Below are positions 63,801-64,000 of a stretch of DNA of 64,000 nucleotides, in pieces (the stretch's first letter is position 1; every line of letters starts with the position of its first letter). Location: assembly GCA_039090855.1 (NCBI GenBank), contig CM076991.1, positions 101,630,021 through 101,694,020 on the forward strand, given 5' to 3'. Under the pieces are notes generated by a model. The model was not told the DNA's origin. It ran no database searches and saw only the letters and a program-made list of their open reading frames with translations. The stretch is from Macrothele yani. Its lineage: Eukaryota; Arthropoda; Arachnida; Araneae; Macrothelidae. The position numbers and the translations under genes are program-made.

Positions 63801-64000
63801 GATGATTTTTGAAAATAACGTGGGGGACATCACGAGCCTATTACAGGAATATTTATCACGTAATTATACGGTGCGCTGTTATGTGTTTCCATCTTTTAAT
63901 AACGCATGCAAAACCACTGGTAGTTCAGTAGAGACTATATCATTGCATGCCACTTTGCTGGATAGGATTTCCACTGTTTCCCTGATGGCCGTCTCTTTAA
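63801..64000. other. Unassigned window end
   Basis: No recognisable feature in the last 200 bases. Confidence 0.4.

Overview
This window reads as a gene-poor, repeat-dominated stretch of an animal nuclear genome, most likely an arthropod and possibly a chelicerate. That placement is an inference from the mix of mariner, Tc1, hAT-like, MULE-like and RTE/LINE-type relics, several tRNA-derived SINE families, poly-A tracts and microsatellites. I found no host gene, no rRNA, no bacterial-style operon and no intact transposase. Every long reading frame I could interpret belongs to a transposable element or to a tandem repeat.

Layout. 1-1.9 kb: a Tc1 element with a second inverted-repeat element nested inside it. 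3.7-4.4 kb: two tRNA-derived SINEs (family A). 6.7-7.1 kb: a tRNA-like gene beside a 123-bp direct repeat. 7.7-10.4 kb: tRNA-headed repeats (family D) and a 147-bp-period satellite element (S1). 10.6-19.2 kb: four Tc1/mariner-superfamily relics, one split by an inverted-repeat element and carrying a 30-bp minisatellite. 20.3-21.5 kb: a long-TIR, MULE-like element with broken zinc-finger ORFs. 22.2-30.1 kb: mariner fragments, SINE B and A, a hAT-like relic, a second S1, and a chimera of two Tc1 families. 30.8-34.1 kb: a 3.3-kb element with about 260-bp inverted termini filled with a second satellite (S2). 36.0-39.7 kb: a mariner with a 78-bp hairpin minisatellite, a further mariner relic and an inverted tRNA-like pair. 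40.4-45.6 kb: a minisatellite split by a mariner, LINE remnants, a SINE B nested in a SINE A, and a TTAA-flanked element with 167-bp repeats. 45.8-54.9 kb: three more S2 arrays, the last split by a mariner and by a foldback element. 55.9-59.6 kb: Tc1 relics and an amplified transposase catalytic segment. 60.4-63.8 kb: a 50-bp satellite joined to a LINE reverse transcriptase, a converging LINE relic, and a Penelope-like terminal motif.

How the parts relate. The order of insertion can be read from nested copies and target-site duplications (TA, TTAA, 8-9 bp, 11-15 bp). A recurring theme is tandem amplification inside transposable elements: a 30-bp repeat and a 78-bp hairpin repeat inside transposase genes, a 128-bp repeat of a transposase catalytic segment, a 50-bp repeat holding reverse-transcriptase motif A, and two satellites of about 147-150 bp. 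The most striking regulatory-looking signal is in S2: nearly every monomer carries a 13-15-bp core closely resembling the CTCF recognition sequence.
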